Source: an uncultured Clostridium sp. (GTDB taxonomy: Bacteria > Bacillota > Clostridia > TANB77 > CAG-508). Taken from it: DNA of 64,000 nucleotides. The position numbers were made by a program, and so were the translations under genes. Positions 50,901 through 60,164 of the stretch are shown piece by piece (the first letter of the stretch is position 1; each line of letters opens with the position of its first letter). The stretch is from NCBI GenBank assembly GCA_948438085.1, contig CAOJKP010000001.1:44598-108597 (forward strand), written 5' to 3'. The notes under the pieces are model-generated. The model was not told where the DNA came from. It saw only the letters and a program-made list of their open reading frames with translations, and did not search any database.

Positions 50901-51037
50901 AATTAGGAGAAAATGTAAAAATAATGGTTGCGATACGAAATAAAGATGGAGACTTAGGATGGATTTCTTTTGATGAAGTAAAAGACAATTTTATAGACTA
51001 TATGAATCAACAACAAAGTCAAGAAGCTGTAAAATAA
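47915..51037 (+). CDS. Unknown large charged protein with internal repeats and one membrane helix, 1040 aa
   Basis: Not recognised. ATG 47915 is chosen because AAGGAG lies five bases before it. Residues about 1-110 and 330-400 look like lysine/glutamate coiled coil. Three related units of about 110 residues follow one another; they share F-x-E/K-x-x-x-x-Y-x-D/N-L-L/P with an acidic helix (near EEGYEDILP, QIDYGKDLLP and HEGYNDLLT). Next is a domain (nt about 49965-50250) with TAKYTIKDKDGN and DINLYRLYEAYD that is also found in the next gene. A hydrophobic helix (about residue 843-863, GLGIGGTVAAIGIGASAI) precedes an outer segment with an SH3-like finish. No signal peptide is seen. It is probably a membrane-tethered scaffold; function is unknown. 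Confidence 0.75.
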   Translation: MEDQIKLVYDETSKSIQELKQLMADKEQTPEVIEQKRQEVIQKSKECIGVNNKALEGIRKRKMQEADRKLEKLTEERLKCTNPEEYARVDKKIEKVNAEKKEIENYGHEFNEEVIKTVSGLGITAKDLGVEENNKEPKKRSNFIARFFAALFGKFKIPERKKEYKQSPRKDKKTVRQKIRETLDSAFEWADAILDEEIADMVDETPNAEDKTTTKSEEQGNRDKKQQEPKENTEDAHKMDSFKESMKKDFEEYFAKVEEGYEDILPKAYISYKTKLIKEYINNQDDLKEYSKQEMLGQSGFEKIYTTKKHLIDYCHDAIDVLNAENDKDKAELKKYENDKDKNGKPKNQKEISKLKGRIAKKNKEIGSLRKALKDIEARRKEIMDKEQHGDESKNGEGQQEPQQPMTIKEKMEYELMAYFNEVQIDYGKDLLPQEYYDEIAKIIEETINDSNLINQYKADGIEGIVSSDKDIMYWIMLVQVRFNRELTAYENQYKDKNYMPIDYPKVIRKLESKIESINKAIPEIEQRREEIENSTQQPPLSEEDIIKNKMSMVLYGKFDEWHEGYNDLLTEEYTKWFYDELDKIINDEDIIAQVEQEGIEWYKESLGHFDNENTKVNWIFSNVDEFINEYIKDENAKQVVYESILEMREKIQQRYEEKYKEHENDGNDEHEEGDNPPANSIPEAKFDIKTAKYTIKDKDGNIVEHDFDKKLLNKKAQQAFALELMDKYAAKSIFEDVEMKIEKAKALSDKMDINLYRLYEAYDEKYNTLLAPQYIDAMRFKTVPAPTKMTYDLTTIGSKVQTPFLNRGDIKKLAEIHEKFELAEVERNPKMSIGKKIAIGLGIGGTVAAIGIGASAISNLNNQKDLNNNQNIEKTDENVPVVDLNDLGINTPEEKPTIESKKTSFKESMKVSGIEQSVKVLKQQVKEQLENKIEIGSKAILEEGTYFYDSEGNGPTGKIENRQNKEVEITLIATVNEDGKYEHCLMDGNIADAKQLGENVKIMVAIRNKDGDLGWISFDEVKDNFIDYMNQQQSQEAVK

Positions 51038-51046
51038 AAGTATATA

Positions 51047-51083
51047 ATAAGGACGTAATATTATTAGCTCTGTAGTAGTATTT
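51047..51083 (+). terminator. Hairpin between the two paralogous unknown genes
   Basis: ATAAGGACGTAA pairs with TTACGTCCTTAT. It has no T run and sits 20 bases before the next RBS, so it may attenuate or process the transcript. Confidence 0.5.
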
Positions 51084-51112
51084 ACGTCCTTATATATATA
51101 AGGAGAGATACA

Positions 51113-52594
51113 ATGGATAACAAAGATGTAGATAAAATATTAGCTACAGAAAAAGAACACAAAATAAATAGAATAATAAATATGCAAGAAAGTATAATTT
51201 GGCAGAAAAATCCTAATATTAAACAAAAAATGATTTCAGAAATAAAAAGAGAAAAAAGTCTATTAATACATTGGGCTACAAATGATTTGAAAATCATAGA
51301 AGAAAAGCTTAGAAATGCGATAATGCAACAAAGTGAAAGAATTGATGCTCAAATGCAAGCTCAAAAAAATGGAAATAAGCAAATTAAAAGTTTAAAGTTA
51401 AAGTTAAATGCAGAAAAACTAGAAAAAATGGTTGCAGATTATGAAATAGAGTATCTAAGTCAATATGAAGAAGTTGGAATAACTATAGAAGATTTTGATA
51501 AAGATTTATTTATAGCAAGCAAATATATAAAAAGACCTAAAGTTGAAATGAATATAGAAACAGGAGAATATACTCTAACAGATAAAAACGGTGAAAAAAT
51601 TACGAAGAAAATATCTGCTGAATTGATGACAGATAAAGCAAAAAAAATATTTACAGATGATATTTTAGGAAAATATGCAAGAGCTTCAGTTAAAAATGCT
51701 ATAAGAGATGAAATAGTTAGGAAAAAAGAATTAGAAAACTTTTTTACAGGGAAAAAAGATGTACAAGTATCTGAACAAGAGGTAGAACAATATATAATTG
51801 GAAATAGTGGAGAAATTGCAGATGTAATATGGAAGGAAATGGAAGCTCATAGAAAACAGTTTGAACTTATTGCAGATTTTGTAGATATAAATTTGTATAA
51901 TTTTTACAATGAATATAATCCAAGTTATGCTCATATGTACCTTGTAGCACTAGATTTAGAAGATGGAAGCTTTATGCCAACAGATTTAGAATATGATAAG
52001 GAAAAAGTTACATATATAGAAAGAGCAGAATCTGAAGGAACAAAATTGGGCGAAGTAGAGGAAAATGATGAAAATCCATATAATGAAGAAATATATAATT
52101 TTAATGTTCCACCAGTAGAAAAAGAGGAAAAACCTGAAATAAAACAAGATATTGAAACAATAAGAACAGATGAATATATAGACTTAAATGCTCCAGATGA
52201 CCCACACATAAATTTAACAACACCAAGAAAAGAAGAAACAGATACTAAACCAAAGCATATAGAAAGAGAAGAATTATATTCAAAAAAATACAAAAAAGAG
52301 TTGAAAAAAAAGGCAAAGCAACATGCTAAGTTAGGTATAGCATCAATTAAGAAAAAAGATAGGGGATTTAAAAAGTTTTGGCAAGAAATTGCAAGTAAAT
52401 TAGGTGTAAGAAAACGTAGATTAGCACTTGCAGATGGAAATGCAGAACTAAGTGATTCTATATATAAAATGGAAAACCCATTTAAAGAATCATTAAGCAA
52501 AAAAGTAGAACCATTAGACTATGAAGCTATTAATAAACAACAACAAACACGTGGACGTATAAGCCCAAAACAACAAACTCGGAAGAAGATATGA
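51113..52594 (+). CDS. Unknown protein sharing a domain with the preceding gene, about 493 aa
   Basis: Not recognised. ATG 51113 follows AAGGAGAG. A helical, charged N-terminus precedes a domain (nt about 51540-51960) with TGEYTLTDKNGEK, an AKKIFTDDILGKYARAS helix and VDINLYNFYNEY. This matches the domain at nt 49965-50250 of the gene before it. The remainder is low-complexity and lysine-rich, with no signal peptide or membrane helix. The last codons include an in-frame CGG at 52580; reading with the C skipped changes only the tail (TGRRYED, stop at 52599-52601). Shared domain and adjacency suggest that the two products work together. Confidence 0.72.
   Translation: MDNKDVDKILATEKEHKINRIINMQESIIWQKNPNIKQKMISEIKREKSLLIHWATNDLKIIEEKLRNAIMQQSERIDAQMQAQKNGNKQIKSLKLKLNAEKLEKMVADYEIEYLSQYEEVGITIEDFDKDLFIASKYIKRPKVEMNIETGEYTLTDKNGEKITKKISAELMTDKAKKIFTDDILGKYARASVKNAIRDEIVRKKELENFFTGKKDVQVSEQEVEQYIIGNSGEIADVIWKEMEAHRKQFELIADFVDINLYNFYNEYNPSYAHMYLVALDLEDGSFMPTDLEYDKEKVTYIERAESEGTKLGEVEENDENPYNEEIYNFNVPPVEKEEKPEIKQDIETIRTDEYIDLNAPDDPHINLTTPRKEETDTKPKHIEREELYSKKYKKELKKKAKQHAKLGIASIKKKDRGFKKFWQEIASKLGVRKRRLALADGNAELSDSIYKMENPFKESLSKKVEPLDYEAINKQQQTRGRISPKQQTRKKI
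52580..52582 (+). other. In-frame CGG near the 3' end of the unknown gene (possible +1 site)
   Basis: ACT CGG AAG AAG ATA TGA. Both frames stop within 21 bases, so homology cannot decide. It is listed because it is the only in-frame CGG not already forced by a broken reading frame. Confidence 0.45.
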
Positions 52595-52610
52595 GGATTA
52601 ATAATTTAGA

Positions 52611-52649
52611 TATAAAAGGAATAATAATATATATTTATTATTCCTTTTA
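52611..52649. terminator. Hairpin terminator after the unknown gene pair
   Basis: ATAAAAGGAATAATAA and its complement TTATTATTCCTTTTAT around a short A/T loop. Confidence 0.8.
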
Positions 52650-52674
52650 TATATCTTAAAAATACCGTTTCCTA

Positions 52675-52706
52675 TGTAGGGGCTGCCTATGACAGTCCGC
52701 TCTATA
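52675..52706. repeat. Family 1 intergenic palindromic repeat
   Basis: TGTAGGGGCTGCCTATGACA then GTCCGCTCTATA: a diverged copy of the GGCTGCC/GGCAGTCC palindrome. Confidence 0.65.
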
Positions 52707-52734
52707 AAAAATTTGCTCGAGAAAACCCTTCGAT

Positions 52735-52763
52735 GAATGGACGCCTAAAGGGTGCCCCTACAA
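52735..52763. repeat. Family 1 repeat, opposite half
   Basis: GGACGCC TAAA GGGTGCCCCTACA: the mirror form of GTAGGGGC...GTCC, close to the copy at 52675. Confidence 0.55.
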
Positions 52764-52795
52764 ATGTCTTTGGAGATATTTTAAATTAAAAAACG

Positions 52796-52824
52796 TTGAC
52801 AATTAGGGAAATAAGTGATAAAAT
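52796..52824 (+). promoter_or_regulatory. Promoter of the rpsL-rpsG-fusA-tuf operon
   Basis: TTGACA, a 17-base spacer and TAAAAT. Confidence 0.85.
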
Positions 52825-52870
52825 AATAACCGCAATAATTGCTAATAATAGTAGTTATTGCGGTTATTAT
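52823..52870. promoter_or_regulatory. 16-bp perfect inverted repeat at the rpsL transcription start
   Basis: ATAATAACCGCAATAA and its exact complement flank a 16-base spacer. The left arm overlaps the last bases of the -10 box and the predicted start site. It may be a DNA operator or a leader RNA stem; it lacks a T run. A second small hairpin (ACGGAAA with TTTCCGT, 52881-52902) follows. Confidence 0.6.
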
Positions 52871-52927
52871 TTATATAAAAACGGAAAATATAAGATTTCC
52901 GTAAGAAAAATAGGAGGTGAAATTTAA

Positions 52928-53341
52928 GTGCCAACAATTAATCAATTAGTAAGAAAAGGAAGAAAAAGTTCAACTTCAAAATCTACAGCTCCAGCTCTAC
53001 AACATGGTTACAATTCTAAAAAGAAACAAGTAACAGATTCTAGAGCACCACAAAAAAGAGGAGTATGTACAGTTGTAAAAACTGTTACACCAAAAAAACC
53101 AAACTCAGCATTAAGAAAAGTTGCCAGAGTTAGATTATCTAATGGATATGAAGTTACATCTTATATTCCAGGTATAGGACACAACTTACAAGAACACAGT
53201 GTTGTTTTAATAAGAGGAGGAAGAGTAAAAGACCTTCCTGGTGTTAGATACCATATAATAAGAGGAACATTAGATACAGCAGGTGTAAAAGACAGAATGC
53301 AAGCTCGTTCTAAATATGGAGCAAAAAGACCAAAAAAATAA
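52928..53341 (+). CDS. rpsL: 30S ribosomal protein S12
   Basis: 137 residues from GTG 52928 behind a full AGGAGGTGA site. The sequence has the conserved [12 protein letters not shown] start, [11 protein letters not shown] and [12 protein letters not shown] loops of the decoding-centre protein. The lysine after TPK, where streptomycin resistance changes occur, is the wild-type residue. It opens the classical str operon. Confidence 0.98.
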   Translation: MPTINQLVRKGRKSSTSKSTAPALQHGYNSKKKQVTDSRAPQKRGVCTVVKTVTPKKPNSALRKVARVRLSNGYEVTSYIPGIGHNLQEHSVVLIRGGRVKDLPGVRYHIIRGTLDTAGVKDRMQARSKYGAKRPKK

Positions 53342-53359
53342 AATAAGCAAAATTAAGAT

Positions 53360-53450
53360 TAGTGCTTATAATACTTACTAAATTATGGTACTTAAATTTG
53401 GAAATATTATAAAGCACTATACGGAAAAGTTTAAAACTTTTCAGAGTACC
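53360..53450 (+). promoter_or_regulatory. Structured rpsL-rpsG intercistronic RNA, possible pseudoknot
   Basis: TAGTGCTT-ATAATA (53360-53373) pairs with TATTAT-AAAGCACTA (53405-53419). GGTACT in its loop (53387-53392) can pair with AGTACC (53445-53450), downstream of a GAAAAGT/ACTTTTC hairpin (53424-53442). In E. coli the S7 repressor site lies in this same intercistronic region; a similar role here is inference. Confidence 0.5.
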
Positions 53451-53453
53451 TAG

Positions 53454-53966
<513 letters not shown>

Positions 53967-54080
53967 TAATTGTATAGCAAGTATAAAAACTTGTAAGATT
54001 ACAAAAGTAAAACAATACAATTTAGGTTATTCTTAATAAAAAAGCCTAAATACAGTATATAAAGAAGGAGGAAAATAGAA

Positions 54081-56165
54081 GTGGGAAAAAGAGAAGTATC
54101 ACTTGAAGCAACCAGAAATATAGGAATTATGGCTCATATTGATGCTGGTAAGACAACAACAACAGAAAGAATTCTTTTCTATACAGGTAGAGTGCATAAG
54201 ATAGGAGAAACTCATGAAGGTGCAGCAACAATGGATTGGATGGCTCAAGAGCAAGAAAGAGGTATAACAATAACATCTGCTGCAACAACAACACACTGGT
54301 TAAATCATAGAATAAATATAATAGATACTCCTGGACACGTTGACTTTACAGTTGAAGTTCAAAGATCATTAAGAGTATTAGATGGTTCTGTAACAGTTTT
54401 TTGCGCAAAAGGTGGAGTTCAACCACAATCAGAAACTGTATGGAGACAAGCAGATAAATACCATGTTCCTAGAATGGCATATGTAAATAAAATGGATATA
54501 ACAGGAGCAAACTTCTTAGGTTGTGTAGAACAAATGAAAGAAAGATTAAATGCAAATGCAGTTCCAATCCAATTACCAATTGGAGCAGAAGATAATTTCC
54601 AAGGAATTGTAGATTTAATAAAAATGAAAGCATTTGTTCATAAAGACGATTTAGGAAAAGTAATAGAAGAACAAGATATACCAGATGATATGAAAGCACA
54701 AGCAGAAGAATATAGAGAAAAAATGGTAGAATCTGCTGCAGAACAAGATGATGAATTAATGATGAAATATTTAGATGAAGGAACTTTATCTGAAGAAGAA
54801 ATAAAAAGAGGGTTACGTAAAGGAACAATAAATAATAGTATAGTTCCAGTATGTTGCGGATCTTCATATAAAAATAAAGGCGTTCAAGAATTATTAAATG
54901 CAATAGTAGATTACATGCCATCTCCATTAGATATACCACATATAAAAGGTGTAGATTTAGATGGAAATGAAATAGAAGCAAAAACAGGAGATAACGAACC
55001 ATTTGCTTCACTTGCATTTAAAATTGCAACAGATCCATTTGTTGGAAAATTATGTTTCTTTAGAGTTTATTCAGGAACATTAACAGCTGGTTCAACAGTA
55101 TTAAACTCAACAAAGGATAAAAAAGAAAGAATAGGAAGAATTCTACAAATGCATGCAAATCACAGAGAAGATATAGAAGAAGTATTTTCTGGGGATATAG
55201 CAGCAGCAGTTGGATTAAAAGATACAACAACAGGAGATACATTATGTGATCCAGCACATCCAGTAATTCTAGAATCAATGGAATTCCCAGAACCAGTTAT
55301 AGATATAGCTATTGAACCTAAAGATAAAGTAGCAAGTGAAAAAATGGGAATAGCTTTAGCAAAATTAGCTGAAGAAGATCCTACATTTAAAACTTATACA
55401 AATCATGAAACAGGTCAAACTATTATAGCAGGTATGGGTGAATTACACTTAGATATCATAGTAGACAGATTAAAAAGAGAATTCAAAGTAGAAGCAAATG
55501 TTGGAAAACCACAAGTTGCTTATAAAGAAACAATTAGAGAACCAGTAAGAGTTGAAGGAAAATTCATTCGTCAATCTGGTGGACGTGGACAATATGGACA
55601 CGTTTGGCTAGAAATGGAACCATTAGAGCCAGGAACAGGTATACAATTTGAAAGCAAAATCGTTGGTGGTGTTGTTCCAAAAGAATATATAAAACCAATT
55701 GAAGAAGGAATCAGAGAAGCAGCTGAAAGTGGAGTTCTTGCAGGATATCCTGTTATAGATTTTAAAGCAACATTAGTAGATGGATCTTATCACGAAGTTG
55801 ACTCTTCAGAAATGGCATTCAAAATAGCTGGATCAATGGCATTCAAAGAGGGATGTAAAAAAGGAAAAGCAGTTATATTAGAACCAATAATGAAGGTTGA
55901 AGTTACAGTTCCAGAAGAATATATGGGAGATGTAATTGGAGATATAAATTCAAGACGTGGTAAAATGGAAGGAATGGAATCAAGAAGCGGTAACCAAATA
56001 ATAAGAGGATTTATACCATTATCTGAAATGTTTGGATATGCTACAGATTTACGTTCAAAAACACAAGGTAGAGGAACATACGCAATGGAACCATCTCATT
56101 ATGAAGAAGTTCCAAAATCAGTATTTGAATCTATTGTTGCATCACGTACAAAAAATGAAGAATAA
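54081..56165 (+). CDS. fusA: Elongation factor G
   Basis: 694 residues from GTG 54081 behind AAGGAGGA. The GTPase motifs [18 protein letters not shown] and NKMD are present, followed by domains II-V ([17 protein letters not shown]). It drives ribosomal translocation. The gap before it contains short inverted repeats (ATTGTAT with ATACAAT, TTTAGG with CCTAAA). No in-frame CGG occurs in this highly expressed gene. Confidence 0.98.
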   Translation: MGKREVSLEATRNIGIMAHIDAGKTTTTERILFYTGRVHKIGETHEGAATMDWMAQEQERGITITSAATTTHWLNHRINIIDTPGHVDFTVEVQRSLRVLDGSVTVFCAKGGVQPQSETVWRQADKYHVPRMAYVNKMDITGANFLGCVEQMKERLNANAVPIQLPIGAEDNFQGIVDLIKMKAFVHKDDLGKVIEEQDIPDDMKAQAEEYREKMVESAAEQDDELMMKYLDEGTLSEEEIKRGLRKGTINNSIVPVCCGSSYKNKGVQELLNAIVDYMPSPLDIPHIKGVDLDGNEIEAKTGDNEPFASLAFKIATDPFVGKLCFFRVYSGTLTAGSTVLNSTKDKKERIGRILQMHANHREDIEEVFSGDIAAAVGLKDTTTGDTLCDPAHPVILESMEFPEPVIDIAIEPKDKVASEKMGIALAKLAEEDPTFKTYTNHETGQTIIAGMGELHLDIIVDRLKREFKVEANVGKPQVAYKETIREPVRVEGKFIRQSGGRGQYGHVWLEMEPLEPGTGIQFESKIVGGVVPKEYIKPIEEGIREAAESGVLAGYPVIDFKATLVDGSYHEVDSSEMAFKIAGSMAFKEGCKKGKAVILEPIMKVEVTVPEEYMGDVIGDINSRRGKMEGMESRSGNQIIRGFIPLSEMFGYATDLRSKTQGRGTYAMEPSHYEEVPKSVFESIVASRTKNEE

Positions 56166-56167
56166 TA

Positions 56168-56245
56168 CATTTAATAAATAAAAAGACTTGCAATTTTACT
56201 AAAAGTGTTATAAAATGCAAGTACTTAAAATTAGTCTTTAAATTT
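56168..56245 (+). promoter_or_regulatory. Nested inverted repeats between fusA and tuf
   Basis: AAAGACT pairs with AGTCTTT, and inside it ACTTGCA pairs with TGCAAGT. The structure could set the level of tuf relative to fusA or protect a processed end. Confidence 0.45.
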
Positions 56246-56286
56246 TAAAAAAATAAAAATAAAAAAAAATAAGGAGGAATTCAAAA

Positions 56287-57489
56287 ATGGCAAAAGCTAA
56301 ATTTGAAAGAACAAAACCACACGTTAATATCGGAACAATCGGACACGTTGACCATGGTAAAACAACAACAACAGCAGCTATTACAAAATATTTAAGTTTA
56401 TTAGGAAAAGCTCAATTCGAAGCATATGATAAAATCGATGGAGCACCAGAAGAACAAGCAAGAGGAATCACAATTAATACAGCACACGTAGAATATGAAA
56501 CAGATAACAGACACTATGCACATGTTGACTGCCCAGGACACGCAGACTATGTAAAGAACATGATTACAGGTGCTGCACAAATGGATGGAGCAATATTAGT
56601 TGTTTCAGCAGCAGATGGACCAATGCCTCAAACAAGAGAACATATACTTCTTGCAAGACAAGTTGGTGTTAAATATATCGTTGTTTACTTAAATAAATGT
56701 GATATGGTTGACGACCCAGAATTATTAGAATTAGTTGAAATGGAAGTTAGAGACTTATTATCAAGCTATGATTTCCCAGGAGATGAAATTCCAATTATAA
56801 AAGGATCATCATTAAAAGTATTAGAATCAACATCTACAGATCCAAATGCACCAGAATATGCATGCATGAAAGAATTAATGGAAGCTGTTGATAGTTATAT
56901 ACCAACACCAGAAAGACCAATAGATCAACCATTCTTAATGCCAGTTGAAGATGTATTCACAATTACTGGACGTGGAACAGTTGCAACAGGTAGAGTAGAA
57001 AGAGGAGTTGTAAAAGTTTCAGATGAAATTGAAATAATTGGTTTAACTGCAGAAAGAAGAAAAACTGTTGTTACAGGTGTAGAAATGTTCAGAAAATTAC
57101 TTGATCAAGCAGAAGCTGGAGATAACATAGGAGTTTTATTAAGAGGTATTGATAGAAAAGACATCGAAAGAGGTCAAGTTTTAGCAAAACCAGGAACAAT
57201 AAATCCACATACAAAATTCAAATCAGAAGTTTATGTATTAACTAAAGAAGAAGGTGGAAGACATACACCATTCTTTAATGGATACAGACCACAATTCTAT
57301 TTCAGAACAACAGATGTTACAGGTGTTATAGAATTAGCAGCTGGAACAGAAATGGTTATGCCAGGAGATAATGTTACTATGACAATAGAACTTATCACAC
57401 CAATAGCTATTGAAAAAGGACTAAGATTCGCTATCCGTGAAGGTGGTAGAACAGTAGGTTCAGGAATAGTTGCAGAAATAATTGGATAA
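56287..57489 (+). CDS. tuf: Elongation factor Tu
   Basis: 400 residues from ATG 56287 behind [18 protein letters not shown], the effector region [25 protein letters not shown] and NKCD are intact. It brings aminoacyl-tRNA to the ribosome as a GTP complex. It is the last gene of the operon, and a strong terminator follows. Confidence 0.98.
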   Translation: MAKAKFERTKPHVNIGTIGHVDHGKTTTTAAITKYLSLLGKAQFEAYDKIDGAPEEQARGITINTAHVEYETDNRHYAHVDCPGHADYVKNMITGAAQMDGAILVVSAADGPMPQTREHILLARQVGVKYIVVYLNKCDMVDDPELLELVEMEVRDLLSSYDFPGDEIPIIKGSSLKVLESTSTDPNAPEYACMKELMEAVDSYIPTPERPIDQPFLMPVEDVFTITGRGTVATGRVERGVVKVSDEIEIIGLTAERRKTVVTGVEMFRKLLDQAEAGDNIGVLLRGIDRKDIERGQVLAKPGTINPHTKFKSEVYVLTKEEGGRHTPFFNGYRPQFYFRTTDVTGVIELAAGTEMVMPGDNVTMTIELITPIAIEKGLRFAIREGGRTVGSGIVAEIIG

Positions 57490-57499
57490 TTAATAAAAT

Positions 57500-57530
57500 A
57501 AAAAAAGAATTGCTTTGCAATTCTTTTTTT
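57500..57530 (+). terminator. Terminator after tuf
   Basis: AAAAAAGAATTGC TTT GCAATTCTTTTTTT. Confidence 0.95.
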
Positions 57531-57534
57531 ATTT

Positions 57535-57686
57535 TATAGGAAAGTTCCCCGAACTTCCTATAAAATAAATACATTTCACTTAGAATTTTATTGTATAAAA
57601 TTTGGCGAGCGAACAAAGACTTTGGACTTTAAAATGTTTTAAATAGTGCAAATGTTATTAATGTCCGCTTTTGTTCTTTTAGGAAA
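57535..57686. repeat. Dispersed intergenic element, family 2, copy 2
   Basis: Aligns with 20775-20930: TATAGGAAAGTTC..GAACTT at the left, ATTTCAC in the middle, and ..AATGTC CGCTTTTGTTCTTT at the right. GAACAAAG pairs with CTTTTGTTC. Both full copies begin directly after a terminator. Confidence 0.65.
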
Positions 57687-57721
57687 ATGATGTAAAATCT
57701 ACAAAGAAGTAATCCAAGCAA

Positions 57722-57751
57722 TGTAGGGGCTGTCTTCGGCAGTCCATTCTC
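57722..57751. repeat. Family 1 intergenic palindromic repeat
   Basis: TGTAGGGGCTGTC TTC GGCAGTCCATTCTCC. Between it and plsX (57752-57909) I see only A/T-rich sequence. Confidence 0.7.
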
Positions 57752-57909
57752 CAGCAAAATAACTATAAATTTTTAAAATATGATAATTCGTTGTATGATG
57801 AAATTTACTTGGTATTTTATAAAAAAACTATTGCAAATTTATATAATTAATAATAAAATGAGTACATTATAAATACAATAGAATAATAAATAAAATAGGT
57901 GGTAAAGAA

Positions 57910-58936
57910 ATGATAATTTTATTCGATGTTATGGGACGGAGACAACGCGCCAGATGCAAGTATAAAAGCAGCTGTAAATGTAATAAATAAAATAGATGCT
58001 AATATACTTCTAATAGGAAATGAAGAAATAATTAATAAAAAGATTAAAGAACTCTTTAATAAAAATTCAGTAAGTGAAATATCAGATAAATTAAAAATAC
58101 ATAATACAACTGAAACTATAGAAATGTGCGATATACCAACTCAGGCTATAAAGCAAAAAAAAGATTCATCAATGGTAGTAGGGTTCAACTTATTAAAAGA
58201 AGGAAAAGGAGATGTATTTGTATCTGCTGGAAATTCTGGAGCATTATTAACAGGTGCAACGCTACTAGTTGGTAGAATTAAAGGAATAGATAGGCCAGCT
58301 CTTGCGGGAATATTACCAGCATATAAAGGAAGCCTTATGCTTATGGACTGTGGTTCAAATACAAACTGCAAACCTATAAATCTTCTACAATTTGCACAAA
58401 TGGCAAGTATATATTTAACAAATACGTTTGGTAAAGAAAATCCAACTGTAGGACTATTAAATATAGGAACAGAAGAAACAAAAGGAAATGAATTAGTAAA
58501 AGAATCATATAAATTATTAAAAGAAAATGCGGAAGAATTAAATATTAATTTTGTAGGAAATGTAGAAGGAAGAGATGCATTTTCTGGAAAACTAGATATT
58601 TTAATTGCAGATGGTTATACAGGAAATGTATTCTTAAAAACAGTTGAAGGTGTTGGAAAATTTGTTAAGAACACACTAAAAGAAAGTATAAAAAGTAACA
58701 TATGGACTACAATGTGTGCTATACCAGCATTACCATTATTAAACACATTTCAAAAAGCAATGGATTATAAAGAATATGGAGGAGCATTATTTTTAGGAGT
58801 TAAAAAGCCAGTTGTAAAAGCACATGGTAGTAGCGATGAAAAACTATTTGAATTTACAATAAGGCAAGCAGAACAATTTGTAAAAAATAAAGCAGTAGAC
58901 CAAATGATAGAAAAATTTGCAAAATCGAACAATTAG
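57910..58936 (+). CDS. plsX: Phosphate acyltransferase PlsX, interrupted by one in-frame CGG near the start
   Basis: ATG 57910 behind GGTGGTAAAG gives MIILFDVMG, then CGG 57937-57939. Skipping the C restores the hallmark MGGDNAPDA, and the frame stays open to 58936 (about 341 residues, normal). Later family blocks: SAGNSGALLTGAT, GGALFLGVKKPVVKAHGSS. Without the shift only the first ten codons would be in frame, and the next ATG in the body frame (57926) would lose the MGGDNAP motif region. PlsX makes acyl-phosphate from acyl-ACP for membrane phospholipid synthesis; acpP lies next to it. Confidence 0.9.
57937..57939 (+). other. In-frame CGG at a +1 frame switch (plsX, codon 10)
   Basis: ATG GGA CGG AGA; skipping C gives Met-Gly-Gly-Asp-Asn-Ala-Pro. 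Confidence 0.9.
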
Positions 58937-59048
58937 TCAAATAAAATGTTAGTAAAAATTTATATACCAATAATATTGAAATATACGTAATTAAAGAACA
59001 ACATATCTTGCAAGAACACTCTTATTAGATAAAAATATGATAAAAGTA

Positions 59049-59077
59049 TTGACAATTTTTTAAACATATATTATTGT
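59049..59077 (+). promoter_or_regulatory. Promoter of acpP
   Basis: TTGACA, a 17-base spacer and TATTGT, 46 bases before the ATG. Confidence 0.7.
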
Positions 59078-59123
59078 GTAAATATGAAAATCGAATTAAT
59101 GTTGAGAGGAGGTGAACTTATAA

Positions 59124-59363
<240 letters not shown>

Positions 59364-59381
59364 AATAAATTTGTATTTAAG

Positions 59382-59421
59382 AAGCAAAAATTTTATTATA
59401 TAAATATTTTTGCTTTTTTTT
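59382..59421 (+). terminator. Terminator after acpP
   Basis: AAGCAAAAATTTTA...AAATATTTTTGCTT with a T8 tail. Confidence 0.9.
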
Positions 59422-59468
59422 AATTTATAATGTATAATAAATAATATTTAATAATTGGAGGTGAGATT

Positions 59469-60146
59469 ATGCAATTAGAAAAATTTGAACAAAATATTGG
59501 ATATGAATTTAAGGACAAAGAGTTATTAAAAAATGCATTAACACACACATCTTATGCTAATGAAAATGGAGTAAAAAGCAATGAAAAACTGGAGTTTGTT
59601 GGAGATGCAATTTTGGAATTTGTAATAAGTAAATACTTATATAATATGTATAATAGTTTAAAAGAAGGAGAAATGACTAAAGTTAGAGCCACAGTAGTTT
59701 GTGAGGAAAGCCTATATAAAATTGCTTTAGAGCATAATTTTAGTGATTTCTTATATCTTGGAAAAAGTGAATTATACAATAAAGGAGCCAAAAGTCCAGC
59801 GATTCTTGCAGATAGTGTAGAAGCTGTGATAGCAGCAATGTTTTTTGATTCGAATATTGAACAAGTAGAGAAATTTATTTTAAATAATTTAGAACAAAGT
59901 ATTGAACAAGCAAGTCACAATGTAGGAATTAAAGATTACAAAACTGTATTGCAAGAAAAATTACAAATAAATGGAGAAGTATTTATAGAATATAAAATAA
60001 TAGAAGAATCTGGACCTGACCACGACAAAAGTTTTACAGCACAGGTAAGTTGTAACAACAAAGTACTAGCTAAAGGAAAAGGAAAATCAAAAAAACATGC
60101 AGAAATGGAAGCTGCAAAAAATGCAATGGAGATTAACAATATATAG
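59469..60146 (+). CDS. rnc: Ribonuclease III
   Basis: 225 residues from ATG 59469 behind GGAGGTGAG. The catalytic signature NEKLEFVGDAILEFVIS holds the acidic metal ligands; further acidic residues occur in ADSVEAVIAA. A C-terminal double-stranded RNA-binding domain follows (from about 155, ending KSKKHAEMEAAKNAM). It cuts structured RNA such as rRNA precursors. Together with the radical SAM gene it keeps a gene order common in clostridia, but smc does not follow. Confidence 0.95.
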   Translation: MQLEKFEQNIGYEFKDKELLKNALTHTSYANENGVKSNEKLEFVGDAILEFVISKYLYNMYNSLKEGEMTKVRATVVCEESLYKIALEHNFSDFLYLGKSELYNKGAKSPAILADSVEAVIAAMFFDSNIEQVEKFILNNLEQSIEQASHNVGIKDYKTVLQEKLQINGEVFIEYKIIEESGPDHDKSFTAQVSCNNKVLAKGKGKSKKHAEMEAAKNAMEINNI

Positions 60147-60164
60147 AATAGGGAGAGTGATATT

